A stretch of 46,619 nucleotides of DNA from Chara braunii (Eukaryota > Streptophyta > Charophyceae > Charales > Characeae), in contig BFEA01000752.1 in NCBI GenBank assembly GCA_003427395.1, positions 179,534 to 226,152 on the forward strand, written 5' to 3'. Under the pieces are notes generated by a model. It did no database searches. It was not told the DNA's origin and saw only the letters and a list, made by a program, of their open reading frames with translations. Below, in pieces: positions 20,480 to 33,028 of the stretch. The position numbers and the translations under genes are program-made. Each line of letters starts with the position of its first letter. Position 1 is the stretch's first letter.

Positions 20480-23400
20480 AAAAGAGTATCAAACGGTCCT
20501 TCCGGTCAGGTCAACTCACGTCCTAGATGATAATTATTTCAGACCCCTCATCAAGGTCTCCCTAATTTACCTCCCCATTCCTATGTACCACCTTCCCATT
20601 GTACCCTCGGTCGGCTATTCACTATCCAACATTCTTTTTTTTGGTTCCATTCCAACTGACCTTTATCCACCTTCCTTCCAATTATCTCTCACTTGTGTAG
20701 ACTTAGATGGGGAGGAGAGAATAGACTTAGAATTAGGCCCCGTCCAACAATCCAGGCTCAATCAATCTTCACAGAGGGGGAACACATAAAAAAATCAAGC
20801 AATCTCACATACGGGTCGGTCATCTCCTCACCGGCCTATCCCAATATGGTCTCTCAGCTGGTACTATCAGTAGAGTTTTATCCCATACCTCAAGTGCAGC
20901 TCAACCGTCGCGAGCGCGGTACCCAGACTCCGGCACAGGGTGCTACCCCTCTCCATTTGCCCAAAATACCCCATCCCGTTTTGCCGCTCTTGCATACCCT
21001 CATTGTACCCCTGCGCACCCAGCCGTCCGAGCATTCACTTCCATCGGTCCGACAACAATCAACCTTTCCCAAGCCATGCTACGGGAAGCTACTAATCGTC
21101 TCCGAGGTTCCACCCCGCCCCGCATGCAGTGGTACTCCCGACGTGAGTCAACAGGCTAAGCCCCGCCTAAGAAAACGTTTCGCATCCCGCCCGGGCAAGA
21201 TCATCGAGCCATGCTCGGACCGCCTAGGTGAGAATTCTACTAATCAACCGGCCAGACAGACTCCCGTTCAACAGCTCGGTGGCCCGACCTCCGCATACGA
21301 AACCCGACGAATCCTCATAGAGAACGACATTTCGCAACCCGCACCAGCCGGTGCAGACCCATCCTTTCCTTCCGAAAGGCAGGACGCTTAAATCCCATCA
21401 TGTAAAATACAAGTCTCAAGTGGGACACATATAGTACAAGTGTCTTTCCCTTGGTGCACCCGGCGCTTCCTACCCATAGCTCACAATTTTCTCTCAGGAC
21501 AATGAGTGTCACTCCCCCTACTTTCATACAGAGTGGATGATTCCTTCTCGTGAGAATCTTCAAAGGTGAGTTCGTTTTCCTTGGAGTCTAGCAACTCCCT
21601 TCATTCTCTTTCTCTTCACTTGTCTGTCCTTTCATAGGGTGGGGTTTGTTCCTTCTTGATGACCCGTTGTGTTCATGTTGGTTCCTTCAAGCATTTCAAA
21701 GTGCAAAGTGCATGAGCCCGCTGGGCTCAAAGAAGAAGATAGAAGGACACCCATTCGGTCGGATCACTCCGCCGCGGGATTTTCATTGAAACCAGGCCGA
21801 AGCCGAAGCACCAACCGCCTGCCAGGTAACCGGAACCCTTCTTTCAAACGAAGAGGAAGGGTCGACCTGCGACTTGCCCAAGGCTTCCTCGGACTCGCGA
21901 ACACCATCACCGGACGAAGGAGGGCTAGAGCCATTCCACAAAGGGATGGCTAATCAAGTGCACAACATGCATGTTATACCTCCAGGTCTATCCATGCCAT
22001 GCGCTCAGCCACCCTCTAGTCTGATTCTCACAAGGGAAAGAGCAAGCACAAGTCCAATTTCCTTATCTTTGGTTGTGTACACGTCAATGCGTCGGGCGCC
22101 CCCTTCGAAATCGCAAGGGTCAGTTTAACCCCATGCCCGTCACCTCCACCATTTTTTGTAGGGCCAAACCCCGGTAGACTTTCGAGCCTTTGTCGACCCC
22201 ATTGCGGGTCCCATTTGGCTCGGCCTGCCCACACTCATGCTTAGGGCGCAGGCCGTTCGTCCCAGGGTCACCCCCACCTAGTGCTTTCAGATGGATGGGG
22301 GTGGGCCATCGCGCGAGAGAGCTTTGACATTGGGGATGTAGCTCAGCCCTCACGCCGGGTGGTAGTCTCGCTGGTCCTTCGGCAACGCTGATTTTTTTTT
22401 TATCCTTGGTTGTGTTATCAAGCAATTGATCTTTCCAATACGCAGGCAGTCCAGGGGTTCTTTGAGGGTTTTCTTCTCTTGTGCGCAGGCTAAGCGTAAT
22501 CCTTAGGTCGCGCACCATTTCCCTAAGCATTGCAATTTTGCGGCGTCATCGGGGTGCGGCGATGCCGTCCTCCCCCTCGCCTTTACGCACCCTTCGAGTC
22601 TCATGCATCTCATCCATCATTCTTGACGCAGACCCCTTCGTCTTTTTGGGGCCTTTACATGCATGCACACACAATATCACATTTCCCTTGGTAAGATTGC
22701 ACTTCATTCTCTCATTTACACTCCAAGTCTCAAACGCAAGGGTCATTCCCATGGATTGGTTTTACGCTACGGGTCCCGTAGCCTCTTGGCCCCTCTTCCC
22801 TTTTCCTTTTGCCGCCCGGTTCCTCCCAACCCTATCCCGCTCAAGGCATCCCTAGCCTTCACTTACCTGCACAGTCCCACACAAAGCAAATATGCATACA
22901 ATCCCTCATTGGGGGTCAACATATTGCCCTTCCCGCATGCCTAACTTTCCTTTCTCTTCAGCCTGTCTTTGTGCTCAATCAACCCATTCTCTTCTCGTAG
23001 TCATGCAGTCGGGGAAATGGTTGAGTCAAACTGACCTTCCTTCAACTTCTACTTTCTCTCGGATTCCACCTTTTCCAAAAACGTCATTTCCTTTGCCTTC
23101 TTGGTGGCACAAGGGACCGGCTACCCTTCCCCTGCCCTCTTTCTTCACCAAGTGAGGTCTGGTTTCTTTTACTGTTCGCACTCTGGCAATGTAACAAGTG
23201 AGGGGAGAAGGGTTAGTCATATGCCAAGTGAGGGGAAGGGAGAGAGGGGGCAAGGCGAAGAGGGAGGGAAAGAGAAAGAGTGAGAGAGACAGAGAGATGA
23301 AGAGAAAGAGAGAGTGAGAGGGAAAGAGAGAAAGAGAAAGAGAGAGAGAAGGGAAAGAGAAAGAGAGAAAGAGAGACAGAAGAGAGAGAAGGAGACTTCT

Positions 23401-23486
23401 AATCCTAATCAAATCATTACCCATAGTAGCAGCCAAATGTCGGTCACCCATCCCATATTGGTAGCAACCAAATGTCGGTCACCCAT
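20480..23486 (-). other. Leader of element A between primer site and first ORF
   Basis: About 3 kb without a supported gene on either strand. A 232-codon plus-strand frame at 20693-21391 has no recognisable domain and lies antisense to the element, so I do not call it. No fourth copy of the paralog family was found here. A purine-rich stretch and a short direct repeat lie at its PBS-proximal end. Confidence 0.5.
23221..23395. repeat. GA-rich polypurine stretch
   Basis: The plus strand is nearly all purine (GAGAGAAAGAG-type), making a long pyrimidine tract on the element's sense strand. It is low-complexity DNA 100-300 bp downstream of the primer site. Confidence 0.85.
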
Positions 23487-23490
23487 CCCG
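23427..23490. repeat. Short direct repeat next to the primer site
   Basis: CCAAATGTCGGTCACCCATC occurs twice about 31 bp apart, each preceded by GTAGCA(G/A). The second copy abuts the primer site. Confidence 0.8.
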
Positions 23491-23506
23491 TCGCGAAAAT
23501 CCACCA
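23487..23506 (-). promoter_or_regulatory. Putative primer binding site of element A
   Basis: On the minus strand TGGTGGATTTTCGCGACGGG starts 2 nt after the LTR end (...GTCA). PBSs begin with TGG, the complement of the tRNA CCA tail, just after the 5' LTR. I could not assign the tRNA from memory, so the primer is open. Confidence 0.55.
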
Positions 23507-24875
23507 AGTGACAAAACGGAACACTAAGATACACATGAACTTGACAAGGAACTAATGGAACAAATTCATAGGAGTAAAAGAGCAACTAAGTATGAACAGG
23601 AATACTACAATACACATAAATTCGATAATGAGAAGGTAGACTTAGTGAAAAACACACGCATACGTAGAAAAAACAAACTAAGTATGAACCGGAACATTAC
23701 AATACACATGAACTTCACAAAGAGAAGGTTGAACTAGTGAAAAGCACATGCACATGGAGGAAAGATCAACTAAGTATGAACCGCAACACTGCCACACACA
23801 TGAACTTGACAATGAGTGGGTTGAACTAGTCAAAAGCACATGCACATGTAGGAAAGATCCACTACGTATGAACCGGAACACTACAATACACATGAACTTG
23901 ACAATGAGAAGATTGAACTAGTGAGAGGCACATGCACATGATGGAAAAAGCAACTAAGTACGAACCGGAACACTACAACACACATGAACTTGGCAATGAG
24001 TAGATTAAACAAGTAAAACGCACCTGCACATAAAGGAAAGATCAACTAAGTATGAACCGAAACACTACAATACACATCAGCTTCATAATGAGAAGATTGA
24101 ACTAGTGAAAGACACACGCACATGGAGGAAAGATCAACTAAGTATGAACCGGAACACTACAACACACATGAACTTGACAATGAAAAGGTTAAACTAGTGA
24201 AAGGCACATGCACATAGAGGAAAGACCAACTAGGTATGAACCGGAACACTACAACATACATGAACTTGACAATGAGAAAAATGAACTAGTGAAAGACACA
24301 TGCATATGAAGGAAAGATCAACTAAGTATAAACTGGGACACTACAACACACATGAACTTGACAATGAGAAGGTTGAACTAGTGAAAGGCACATGCACATG
24401 GAGGAAAGATCAACCAAGTATAAACCATGAGAAGGTTGAACAAGTGAAAAGTACATGCATATGTAGGAAAGAGCAACTAAGAATGCGCCGGACCACTACA
24501 ATACACATGAACTTGACAATGAGAAGATTGAACTAGTAAGAGGCCCATGCACATGGAGGAAAAATTACCTAAGTATGAACCGGAATACTACAACACACAT
24601 GAACTTCACAATGAGAAGATTGAACTAGTGAAAGGCACATGCACATGGAGAAAAGATCAACCAAGTATGAACCGGAACACTACAACACACATGAACTTGA
24701 CAATGAGAAGATTCAACTAGTGAGAGGCACATGCACATGGAGGAAAGATCAACTAAGTATGAACCGGAACACTATAATACACCTCAACATGAAAATGAGA
24801 AGCTTGAACTAGTGAAAGACACATGCATATGAAGGAAAGGTCAACAAAGTATAAACCGGAACACTACAACACACA

Positions 24876-25011
24876 CAAACTTTTTTTTTTTTTTTTTTTT
24901 TTTAAACACCCACCAGTGCTAGTTGTGATGGTAAGAGCAGACACAGCTCGCACCTGGGAGGCCTCCATCTATTGGTGGAGAGCGGCACCTCAAGGAAGCT
25001 GGGTCCAGCGG
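24876..25011 (-). mobile_element. SINE-like retroposon with poly(A) tail
   Basis: 136 bp of non-satellite sequence interrupt a monomer. It begins on the plus strand with a 23-base T run, the poly(A) tail on the minus strand. It is flanked by the 15-bp direct repeat ACACTACAACACACA (24861-24875 and 25012-25026). An A tail plus a 10-20 bp target duplication is the mark of LINE-driven retroposition. CCCAGGTGCGAGCTG on the minus strand loosely resembles a tRNA B box, so a tRNA-derived head is possible. Confidence 0.7.
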
Positions 25012-28000
25012 ACACTACAACACACATGAACTTGACAATGATAAGGTTGAACTACTAAAAGGCACATGCACATGGAGGAAAGATCAACCAAGTATGAACC
25101 GAAACACTACAACACACATGAACTTAACAATGAGAAGGTTGAACTAGTGAAAAACACGTGCATATATAGGAAAGAGCAACTAAGAATAAACCGGAACACT
25201 CCAATACACATGAACTTGACATGAGAAGATTGAACTAGTGAAAGGCACATGCACATGGAGGAATGATCAACTAAGTATGAACCGGAACACTACAATACAC
25301 ATGAACTTGACAACGAGAAGATTGAACTCGTAAGAGACACATGCACATGGAGGAAATATCAACTAACTATGAACCGGAACACTACAACCCACATGAACTT
25401 GACAATGAGAAGATTGAACTAGTGAAACGCACATGCACATGGAGGAAAGATCAACCAAGTATCAACCGGAACACTACAACACACATGAACTTGACAATGA
25501 GAAGGTTGAACTAGTGTACAACAAATGTATATGTAGGAAAGACCAACTAAGAATGAACCGTAACACTACAATACACATAAACTTGACAACGAGAAGATTG
25601 AACTAGTGAAAGGCACATGCATATGAAGGAAAGATTCACTAAGTATAAACGTTAACACTACAATACACATCAGCTTGACAATGAGAAGATTGAACTAGTG
25701 AGAGGCACATGCACATAGAGGAAAAATCAACAAAGTATGAACCGGAACACTACAATACACATGAACTTGACAATGAGAAGATTGAACTAGTGAAAGGCAC
25801 TTGCATATGTAGGAAAGATCAACTACGTATGAACCGAAACACTGCAATACACATGAACTTGACAATGAGAAAATTAAACTAGTGAAAAACACATGCACAT
25901 GGAGGAAAAAGCAACTAAGAATGGACTGGAACACTACAATACACATGAACTTGACAATGAGAAGATTGAACTAGTAAAAGGCATATGCACATGGACGAAA
26001 GATCAACGAAGTATGGACCGGAACAGTACAATACACATGAACTTGACAATGAGAAGATTGAACTAGTGACAGGCACATGCACATGGAGGAAAGATCAACT
26101 AAGTATGAACCGAAACACTACAATACACATGAACTTGACAATGAGAAGGTTGAACTAGTGAAAAGCACATGAATATGTAGGAAATATCAACTAAGTATGA
26201 GCCAGAACACTACAACGCACATGAACTTAACAATGAGAAGGTTGAACTAGTGAAAGGCACATGCATATGTAGGAAAGATCAACTAAGTATGAACCGGAAC
26301 ACAAGAATACACATGAACTTGACAGTGAAAAGATTGAACTAGTGAGAGGCAGATGCACATGGAGGAAAGATCAACTAAGTATGAACCGAAACATTACAAT
26401 ACACATGAACTTGACAATAAGAAGATTGAACTAGTGAAAGGCACATGCATAAGTAGGAAAAATCAACTATGTATGAACCGGAACACTACAACACACATGA
26501 ACTTGACAATGAGAAGATTGAACAAGTGAAAGGCACATGCATATGTAGGAAAGATCAACTAAGTATGAACCGGAACACTACAATACACAGGGACTTGACA
26601 ATTAGAAGATAGAACTATTGAGAGGCACCTTCACATGGAGGAAAGATCAACTAAGTATGAACCGGAACACTACAATACACATGAAGTTGACAATGAGAAG
26701 ATTGAACTAGTGAAAGGCACATGCACATGGAGAAAAGATAAACTAATTATGAACCGAAACACTACAATACACATGAACTTGACAATGAGAAGATTGAACC
26801 AGTGAAAGGCACATGCACATGGAGGAAAGATCAACTAAGTTTGGACCGGGACACTACAATACACATGAATTTCACAATGAGAAGATTGAACTAGTGAGAG
26901 GAACATGCACATGGAGGAAAGATCAACTAAGTATGAACCGGAACACTACCACACACATGAATTTGACAATGAGAAGATTGAACTAGAGAAAGGTCCATGC
27001 AAATGGAGGAAAGATCAACTAAGTATGAACCGGAACACTACAATATACATGAACTTGACAATGAGAAGATTGAACTACTGAGAGGCAAATGCACATGGAG
27101 GAAAGATCAACCAACTATGAACCGGAACACTACAATACACATGAACTTGACAATGAGAAGATTGAACTAATAAGAGGCACATGCACATGGAGGAAAGGTC
27201 AACTACGTATGAGCCGGAACACTACAATACACATGAACTTGACAATGATAAGACTGAACTAGTGAGAGGAACATGAACATGGAGGAAAGATCAACTAAGT
27301 ATGAACTGGAACACTACAATACACATGAACTTGACAATGAGAAGATTGAACTAGTGAGAGGCACATGCACATGGAGGAAAGATCAACTAAGTATGAACCG
27401 GAACACTACAATACACATGAACTTGATAATGAGAAGATTGAACTACTGAGAGGTACATGCACATGGAGGAAAGCTCAACTAAGTATGAACCGGAACACTA
27501 CTACACAAATGAACTTGACAATAAAAAGTTTGAACTAGCGAAAGGCACATGCACATGGAGGAAAGATCAACTAAGTATGAGCCTGAACACTACAATACAC
27601 GTGAACTTGACAATGAGAAGATTGAACTAGTGAAAGGCACATGCGCATGGAGGAAAGATCAACTAAGTATGAACCGGAACACTACAATACACATGAACTT
27701 GACAATGAGAAAATTGAACTAGTGAAAGGCACATTCACATGGAGGAAAGATCAACTAAGTATGAACCGGAACACTATAATACACATGAACTTGACAATGA
27801 GAAGATTGAACTAGTGAGAGGCACATGCACATGGAGGAAAGACCAACTAAGTAAAAACCGGAACACTACAATACACATGAACTTGACAATTGGAAGATTG
27901 AACTAATTAGAGGCACATGCACATGGAGGAGATTGAACTCGTGAAAGGCACATGAACTTCACAATGGGAAGATTGAACTAGTGAGAGGAACATGCACATG

Positions 28001-28220
28001 GAGGAAAGATCAACTAAGCATGAACCGGAATACTACCACACACATGAATTTGACAATGAGAAGATTGAACTAGTGAAAGGCACATGCACATGGAGGAAGG
28101 ATCAACTAAGTATGAACCGGAACACTACAATACACATGAACTCGACAATGAGAAGACTAAACTAGTGAGAGGCACATGCACATGGAGGAAAGATCAACTA
28201 AGTATGAACTGGAACACTAC

Positions 28221-28225
28221 AATAC
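28221..28225. repeat. Target-site duplication of element B, left copy (AATAC)
   Basis: AATAC precedes the left LTR and recurs at 37331-37335 after the right LTR. Joining the flanks restores the monomer phrase CTACAATACACATGAAC. Confidence 0.9.
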
Positions 28226-29375
28226 TGCATGGGTCTTGGGGACCATCTCACGCAGATGTGTACATGTCATGCATCATCTTCAGACACAGTGATCAATAGT
28301 CTCAACCATAGACAAAGGTAGAGAAGAAAAGAACCGAGTCTCACAGCTTATATTGTCATAAATATGATTACAAAGTGTTTCAAAGTTCCCCTGAGTCCAG
28401 CGCTCATCAGCGCAACGCAAATCTCTGCTCAACTCATCAATATGCCTTCCAAGGCATCAGCGCTACCTCTGCAGATTGTCTCCTAGTCATCAATATGGTC
28501 ACAAATCATCAGCGCCAACTCTGCAGTTCACAACCAACTCAGATAAGTGTCTCCCATAGCCAAACCTTGAATGAACACTCTTCGTCTCAATCTCTTCCTC
28601 CTACGATGCATGCACACACCGATCTCTCAAGGATCTACTCTGGATACTACTCATAGCTAAGTACTAACCTTCTACTGTACTTACTAACTCGCTGGGCAGC
28701 ATGGCTGCATCCCTTCCAGCACACAGTCTTCTTCTTCCCTCTTAGCGCATCTTCCTTCCTCCAGCGCTACTCCTACTGACTAACGCACTAGTGCACCAAC
28801 ACTTCCACACATTCAAACCAGTGGACATCTGGCGAGGAATGAGGCTCACAACTTTCTTTATAGTGCTGGCCACTTCTCGCTGGGTCTGCATTGGCTCAAT
28901 TCAGCCTGTCCTTTGTCCCAGACCCTGCATTGCATGTGTCCAGTGTAGTCCCAATGAGGTTCGACTACTGTTGAGGCCTCTCGGCCTAGATTTGGATTTC
29001 AAAGTCTGGATCTGGACTGACCCCTTGACTTAGACCAAAACTGGGACAGTGCCTATTGACTTTACTTTCGGACAGGCACAACTCTAAACGAACAGACACA
29101 TTCCTTTGCACGAACAGGTACACTGTCTGCACGTACAGACACACTCTTACCCGAGCAGACATGACATACACAGCTCCTGGTGAACAGGTAAGTCCTTTGA
29201 CAATGCCCTTTGCCTTAGATTTAAATGTGCCTGTTGATAGAGAACTTGACCTTTGACCTGCTTTCACGTTTCTGAGCCCTGGCGAGATACCTCTTCACAA
29301 TGCTTTACTTTTTCAAGGCCTGTGCTGCTTTATTTTTACAAGGCCTGAGGCCTATATCGGATAAAGGTCCTTTTA
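28226..29375 (-). mobile_element. 3' LTR of element B
   Basis: 1150 bp matching 36106-37330. On the minus strand it starts AAAAGG and ends CCCATGCA, so only the 3' terminus is the usual CA. It contains CATCAGCGC phrases and no gene. Three repeated GCACGTACAGACACAC-like phrases lie near 29090-29160. Confidence 0.93.
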
Positions 29376-29413
29376 CTCTCGCCGGCCTAGTTTCGAAGTC
29401 CTCTGAGAATCAT

Positions 29414-31449
29414 TTACCTATCAAGGATATAAATCCCTCTCTTTGCGCTTTCGTATGCAGACACAATATGAGGTGCAGAATCTAACAGTTCTTCCCTTGT
29501 AAACCAGCGATCTTCACTAGGATCCTGGTATGCAAATCTCACCTTATACTGTCGCTGTGGTCTGCCTCTACGTCAAGTGTGGTAAGTACTTTCGGCAACA
29601 ATTTTATCTACGTCATACTTCTGACCCATACTTGGAGGTATCGCTGAGCGGCGACTTGGAAATAGCTCATTTGTTACACAAGGTAAGAGCTTGGAGGCAT
29701 GCAACACTGGATATGTACGTAGATGAGGAGGAATCTCAATGACATACGAATGACCATAGAAGCTTCTGAGAGATGTTTTCTTCAAGAGCAAATTCTTTAG
29801 ACTTCACCCAAACCAAATCTCCTACAGCAAATTGAGACGGGCGTCTGTGTTTATTTGTATGTTCAATCATCTGATGCTGGGCTTTGAGTATGTTTTCTTT
29901 TACTTTCTCGATGTCTTTCTGATATTGGATTGCAAATTCACTAGTCCCTAGAGGAAGCTTATGTACTTGATCTGGGTTCAATCGATCAATGGGTCTGCGC
30001 GGACGCCATCCCAGATGTAACTCCATAGGAGTCTTACACGTAGATAGGTGTACAAAGTTATTGTAGGCACTAGCAACCTTAGGCAGATGTTCATCCCAGT
30101 CAATTTGGTCGGGACGAAGGTACATGCGCAAAGTTTGCTGCAAGATCTTATTCATCTGCTCAGTCTGACCATTAGTTTCAGGATGCCTACCTGATGACAT
30201 TGTCAACTTAGAGCCAAAGACATTCATCAGTTGCTGCCATTGTTCACTCGTGAATCGGGTATCTTTGTCACTCACAATAGTTAAGGGATGTCCAAAGTCT
30301 TTCACCCAATGGTTAAAGAACTCCTGAATTATCAAATCAGTCTTTGCTTCCGAAGACAAAGCTACAAAAACAACATACTTCGTGAATCTATCCACTATGA
30401 CCATTACTTGCGTTTTCCCATTTCTGCTTTTCACTTTAGTATCCATGAAATCTATAGAGACAGAGTCTCCAGGGTCCGTAGGGATAGGCAAGGGCTTGAG
30501 TAGCCCAAAGGGCGATTGCGTGGTGCTTTTGTTTCGTTGGCATACTTGACAACCTTGCACATATGCGATACAGTCTGCCTTCATTCGAGACCAGGTGTAG
30601 GAACGCAACAAAGTTTCATAGGTCTTCTTCCACCCAAAATGGCCTTCGGCACCATGGCATTCCCCCAAGATCATACTCTTAATTTCTTCATTATTGGGTA
30701 TACATAGCCTATCATTCACATCAGTTCGTTCAAATAATAGACCCTGAGTCACTTTATGATCGGGAAACTCTGCAGGTTTTTCTTGCACTAGCTTAATCAT
30801 GGTTCCATAAACAGGATCAGAGGGATACGCATTNCTAATCTTTTCTTGTAGGTCAGCACCCACATCCAAATAAGTCACAATAGCACCAAAAAAATCTGAT
30901 TGACGACTTAGTGCATCAGCAACAACGTTATACTTACCCTTTACTGGCTTTAATTCAAAATCAAACATATCAATTTCCGCAGCCCACCTTGTCAACTTAG
31001 GTGTCATTCGAGCTTGCATTTTGAGCCAGCGAAGCGTTTCATGGTCGGAGTATACCTTAAAATGCCTTCCGAGAAGATAGTGTCGCCAATGATTGAGAGC
31101 CTCACGAAGAGNATACAACTCCCTTTCATACGTCGAGGCGGCCACTTTCTCATTAGGTAACCGGCAAGACATAAACTCCACATGTCTGTATCCATGCCCA
31201 TCGTCTTGCTGGAGTATAGCACCTATACCATATTGACTAGCGTCGGTTGTGACTACGAAAGGTAAGGAAGGGTCTGCCACTTTCAAAACCGGGTCGTTCA
31301 TCAAACACTTTTTCAGACCCTTGAAAGACATCGTGCAGTCTGAATCCCACTTCCAGATTACTTCTTTCTTAAGCAATCGGCGAAGGGGAGCAACTATTAT
31401 CGTAAAGTGTCTTACGAACTTTCGATAGTAGTTGGCTAACCCAAAACGA
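29414..31449 (-). pseudogene. pol: Element B pol, second part: RNase H, integrase, chromodomain
   Basis: After a 1-nt frame change in a T/G run near 31449, the frame is open to about 29736. RNase H shows VVTTDASQYGIGAIL and VYSDHETLRWL. Integrase has the zinc domain (HGAEGHFG ... CQVCQRNK, about 30650-30530) and DDE residues in SIDFMD, VSDKDTRF and NGQTEQMNK (about 30465-30140). Near 29765 about 16-18 residues are missing and the frame changes. It resumes with YVIEIPPHLRTYPVLHASKL. A chromodomain follows: YDVDKIVAEST, a TGA at 29573-29575 (one transition from CGA), QYKVRFAYQDPSEDRWFTRE, ending at TAA 29414. Chromodomains direct integration to modified chromatin. Ns at 30834 and 31112 fall in codons without breaking the frame. 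Confidence 0.93.
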
Positions 31450-32275
31450 CCGCAACTCAGTCAGGGTGCGGGGGTTTGGCCAATCTCTGATTGCTGCTAT
31501 TTTAGCATCTTCCTGTTTGACCCCATCTCCATCAATCACATGTCCCAGGTATAAAACCTGACGCGTAGCCCATTTACACTTCTTTGGGTTTAACTTGAGT
31601 CTTGCTTCTCTCAATTTATTTAGCACAAGTCGAAGGTGCTCAGCATGCTCCTTTTCAGTTTTGCTGAAAATCAAAATATTGTCTAAATAAATCACAACAA
31701 ATTTGTCGAGCCATTTACAAAAGAGTTCGTTCATCGTTCTTTGGAAAGTAGCAGGGGCATTCGTTAGACCAAAGGGCAAAACTACGAATTCATAATGCCC
31801 ATAGCTTGTCCTAAAGGCAGTCTTGTGTTGGTCTTCCGGCTCAACCTCAATCTGATGATAGCCGGATTTCAGATCAATCTTTGAAAATATTTTGCTTCCC
31901 TGCACGCGATCCAGCAAATCGTCTATTCGCGGTAATGGTTCGGCATTCTTTATTGTTANATCATTTAGTCTTCTATAGTCTATACACATGCGAACGCCGC
32001 CGTCCTTCTTAGGCACAAAGAGCACAGGCGCACCATAGGGCGAGGAGCTAGGTCTTATCCAACCATTTTTCAACAACTCGTCGAGTTGGGTTCGCAGTTC
32101 ATCCAATTCCTGGGGCGACATACGATAGATAGGCCCCTTTGGGGGCACGCTCCCTGGAATCATATTAATGTGGTGGCGGATTGATCTTTCCACCACAGCG
32201 CTTGGGGCTTCTGCCACATCTGCGAACTCTTTCAGGATTCTCTCAATCTCTTGAGACCTGATTCTTCTTTAGTTT
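31369..32275 (-). pseudogene. pol: Element B pol, first part: reverse transcriptase
   Basis: This frame carries the [67 protein letters not shown] and the catalytic box VIYLDNILIFS, which reads Y-L-D-N. The usual Y-x-D-D has Asp at the last position, so one catalytic aspartate is Asn here, an apparent G-to-A change. The frame goes wrong after LTELRSF near 31449, where one base is missing, and the shifted reading ends at 31369. At the upstream end it is one frame off the protease frame near 32260. One N lies at 31959. Confidence 0.93.
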
Positions 32276-33026
32276 CTCCTCCCTTTACTGGGCGCACATA
32301 TGCAACAAATATTTGGTCGTACAAATTATACTGCTTCACATGACGGGCGAACGCGGTGGCACTCATACAACAATGAGCCAGGNTGCTTTCCTTACCAGAT
32401 TCATGAAAGAGGCGGATTTTCTTCTTACCTTCTTGCGGACTTGGAAGCCAACATTGATGTTCCCTTAACTTTAGATCCGCATGTGCAGCCTCACCCCAAT
32501 CCATTCCTAATAACACATCAAAGGGCAAGTTATCCTCCACCAAGAAGGTCAGAGAGTGGAGAACACGTTCCACCTTCCTCTCTGCCTCCAGCCGAAAGTA
32601 TACTTGTACCCCTTCGACGTAGCGATCCATAATGGTTTCACTACTATTTGCTAACGTACTTACAATGGGCTCACTTAACTTCCTAACCTTAAGCCCAAGA
32701 CGTAGTTTTTGTAACCCTCTTTTACTAATATAACTGCGCGTAGACCCATTGTCTATCATACCCCCTACTCTTACTCGGTTTATTTCAAGATCTGCAATTA
32801 TTAGCTGTCCTTTCCTTTTTCGCATTTCAGTCCAGGCTTGGCGACGAGCGGCCAAATCATCACTCATGCCAGTGAGGGATCCATCTAGAGAGATGCATAC
32901 GTTTGCCACCTCTGGACAGTGTACTAGATGGGGACTTCCTTCCTCTTCAGTTTCTGCGAGTGGAGCCTTCGAATGGGAGGATTCTGGTTTTTCAACATTC
33001 GAAGCTCCGGTAGAGGCAACTGACAC
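32232..33026 (-). pseudogene. Element B aspartic protease region
   Basis: A 264-codon frame with a retropepsin fold signature. The active-site loop reads MIDNGSTRSYIS (about 32757-32720), preceded by IADLEINRVRVGG. The later hydrophobic loop is FDVLLGMDWG. The family requires D-S/T-G, and here the middle residue is Asn (AAT, one G-to-A step from AGT). The enzyme was probably inactive when this copy was fixed. The frame is -1 relative to gag. A run CCCTTTTGCCCCC on the plus strand at 33041-33053 marks the crossover zone. One N is at 32383. Confidence 0.85.
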
Positions 33027-33028
33027 CT

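Larger units (their letters stand above)
23509..28225. repeat. Satellite array I in the 5' LTR, left part
   Basis: About 50 monomers of the 92-bp family described at 1-1229. The first two or three monomers, nearest the LTR end, are the most diverged. Irregular units occur near 24425 and 27930, where monomers are fused or shortened. A SINE-like insert lies at 24876-25011. The array stops in mid-monomer where element B is inserted. Confidence 0.95.

Noticed and set aside
20693-21391. 232-codon plus-strand open frame
   Set aside because: It lies antisense in the leader of element A, has no recognisable domain, and is Pro/Ser/Thr-rich as expected for a pyrimidine-rich strand read by chance.
24903-25011. 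tRNA gene in the insert at 24.9 kb
   Set aside because: Short tRNA-like phrases are present but no full cloverleaf can be drawn. The A tail and target duplication indicate a retroposon.
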